This document shows positions 6,972-7,670 of a stretch of DNA of 7,670 bases, in pieces. Both the position numbers and the translations under genes were made by a program. Origin of the DNA: Oscillospiraceae bacterium (GTDB lineage Bacteria > Bacillota > Clostridia > Oscillospirales > Oscillospiraceae); assembly GCA_031280855.1 (NCBI GenBank), contig JAITGH010000093.1, positions 1 through 7,670 on the forward strand. Reading direction: 5' to 3'. Position 1 is the first letter of the stretch, and every line of letters starts with the position of its first letter. The notes beneath the pieces were generated by a model that did not search any database, had not been told where the DNA came from, and saw only the letters and a list, made by a program, of their open reading frames with translations.

Positions 6972-7670
6972 ATATCGTACTCCTTATAAAGCTCCGCGAC
7001 GACTTCCTCGATCGCGTCATGGTCGGAGCGTTGCTTAATTCCGGAGAACGCGCCGTCGAACAGGATCTTGCCCTTGCCGATCAGTACGACGCGGTCGGTG
7101 AGAGCCTCGATGTCGTTCATGTCGTGAGTCGTGAGGATAACGGTGAGTTTGGTTTCGTCGTTGATGTCCTTGATGAACTTCCGCACTGCGAGCTTCGCGG
7201 GCGCGTCAAGCCCGATTGTCGGTTCGTCAAGGAACAGTACCTTCGGCGAGTGCAGTAAGCTGGCGGCGATCTCCGCTCGCATACGCTGTCCGAGCGATAG
7301 CTGACGAAGCGGCGTATTGATGAACTCCTGCAAGCCGATCGTATCCGTCAGCAGCTCGAGGTTGCGCTTATACTCCGGCTGCGGGATTTTGTAGATGTCG
7401 CGGAGCAAGTCGAAGCTGTCGGAGATCGGCACGTCCCACCACAGTTGGGCTCGCTGCCCGAATACTACGCCGATGTGGCGGACATACTCGCGCCGTTGCT
7501 TCCACGGCGTAAAGCCGAGCACTGTGCACTCTCCGCCGTCGGGGACGAGTATGCCGCTCATCACCTTGATGGAGGTTGATTTTCCCGCGCCGTTCGGACC
7601 TATGTAGCCGACGATCTCGCCCTCGTCAACGCGGAAGCTTATGTCGTCGAGTGCGTGAACATAGCGGTAC
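6968..7670 (-). CDS. ABC-2 exporter ATP-binding subunit (COG4586-like, 5' end outside window)
   Basis: The ATPase that powers the two downstream permeases. The frame enters from the right edge and 233 whole codons are visible. It shows Walker A GPNGAGKS (7600-7577), a Q-loop region with VVFGQRAQLWWDVP, signature LSLGQRMRAE, Walker B VLFLDEPTIGLD and H-loop TTHDMNDIE. The FGQRAQLWWD and LSLGQRMR wording is characteristic of the COG4586 group, whose partners are COG4587 and COG3694 permeases. About 45 N-terminal residues should lie beyond the edge; internal GTG/ATG codons at 7564-7559 fall after Walker A and are not the real start. After ILFDGAFSG the protein passes almost at once to the terminal helix AIEEVVAELYKEY. 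It therefore seems to lack roughly 60 residues of C-terminal domain that I expect in this family. All catalytic motifs are intact. Confidence 0.92.
   Translation of the reverse strand, partial: YRYVHALDDISFRVDEGEIVGYIGPNGAGKSTSIKVMSGILVPDGGECTVLGFTPWKQRREYVRHIGVVFGQRAQLWWDVPISDSFDLLRDIYKIPQPEYKRNLELLTDTIGLQEFINTPLRQLSLGQRMRAEIAASLLHSPKVLFLDEPTIGLDAPAKLAVRKFIKDINDETKLTVILTTHDMNDIEALTDRVVLIGKGKILFDGAFSGIKQRSDHDAIEEVVAELYKEYDI

Noticed and set aside
1..7670. tRNA, rRNA, insertion sequence, prophage or toxin-antitoxin module
   Set aside because: Nothing of the kind was seen on either strand; nearly all of the window is filled by the eight named genes.

Overview
The window looks like a chromosomal piece of a moderately GC-rich, Clostridia-like member of the Bacillota. 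The reasons are the gene order rimP-nusA-rnpM-rplGA-infB, strong AGGAGG-type ribosome-binding sites, a consensus SigA-type promoter, and an ABC-2 exporter of the COG4586/COG4587/COG3694 type. The taxonomy is an inference; no rRNA or tRNA is present to confirm it. Every gene lies on the minus strand, so transcription runs from high to low coordinates.

Region 1 (7670 to 5392) is a three-gene ABC-2 exporter: an ATPase cut by the window edge, then two six-helix permeases. The genes are translationally coupled (ATGA overlap, then a 2-nt gap). The ATPase appears to lack most of the C-terminal domain usual for its family while keeping the final helix.

Region 2 (5391 to 5252) is a short AT-rich control region. 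It holds a promoter with consensus -35 (TTGACA), a 17-bp spacer and an extended consensus -10 (TGGTATAAT), followed by an 11-bp hairpin in the rimP leader. A small inverted repeat lies over the stop codon of the last exporter gene. No convincing intrinsic terminator separates the exporter from the translation operon.

Region 3 (5251 to 1) is the rimP-nusA-rnpM-rplGA-infB operon. It joins 30S maturation (RimP), transcription elongation, termination and antitermination (NusA), RNase P modulation (RnpM/YlxR), a kink-turn RNA-binding L7Ae-type protein (YlxQ) and translation initiation (IF2). nusA/rnpM and rnpM/rplGA overlap. infB runs off the left edge after 895 codons.

The most notable features are two lineage-specific elaborations of core proteins. 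IF2 carries 15 exact-length 30-bp tandem repeats (1871-2320), encoding a Gly/Gln/Arg-rich decapeptide array without acidic residues in its N-terminal linker. NusA carries an extra acidic, Ala/Glu-rich segment of about 65-70 residues inside its RNA-polymerase-binding N-terminal domain. I see no mobile element, CRISPR array, RNA gene or clearly new multi-gene system; the window is mostly core housekeeping sequence with unusual protein insertions.
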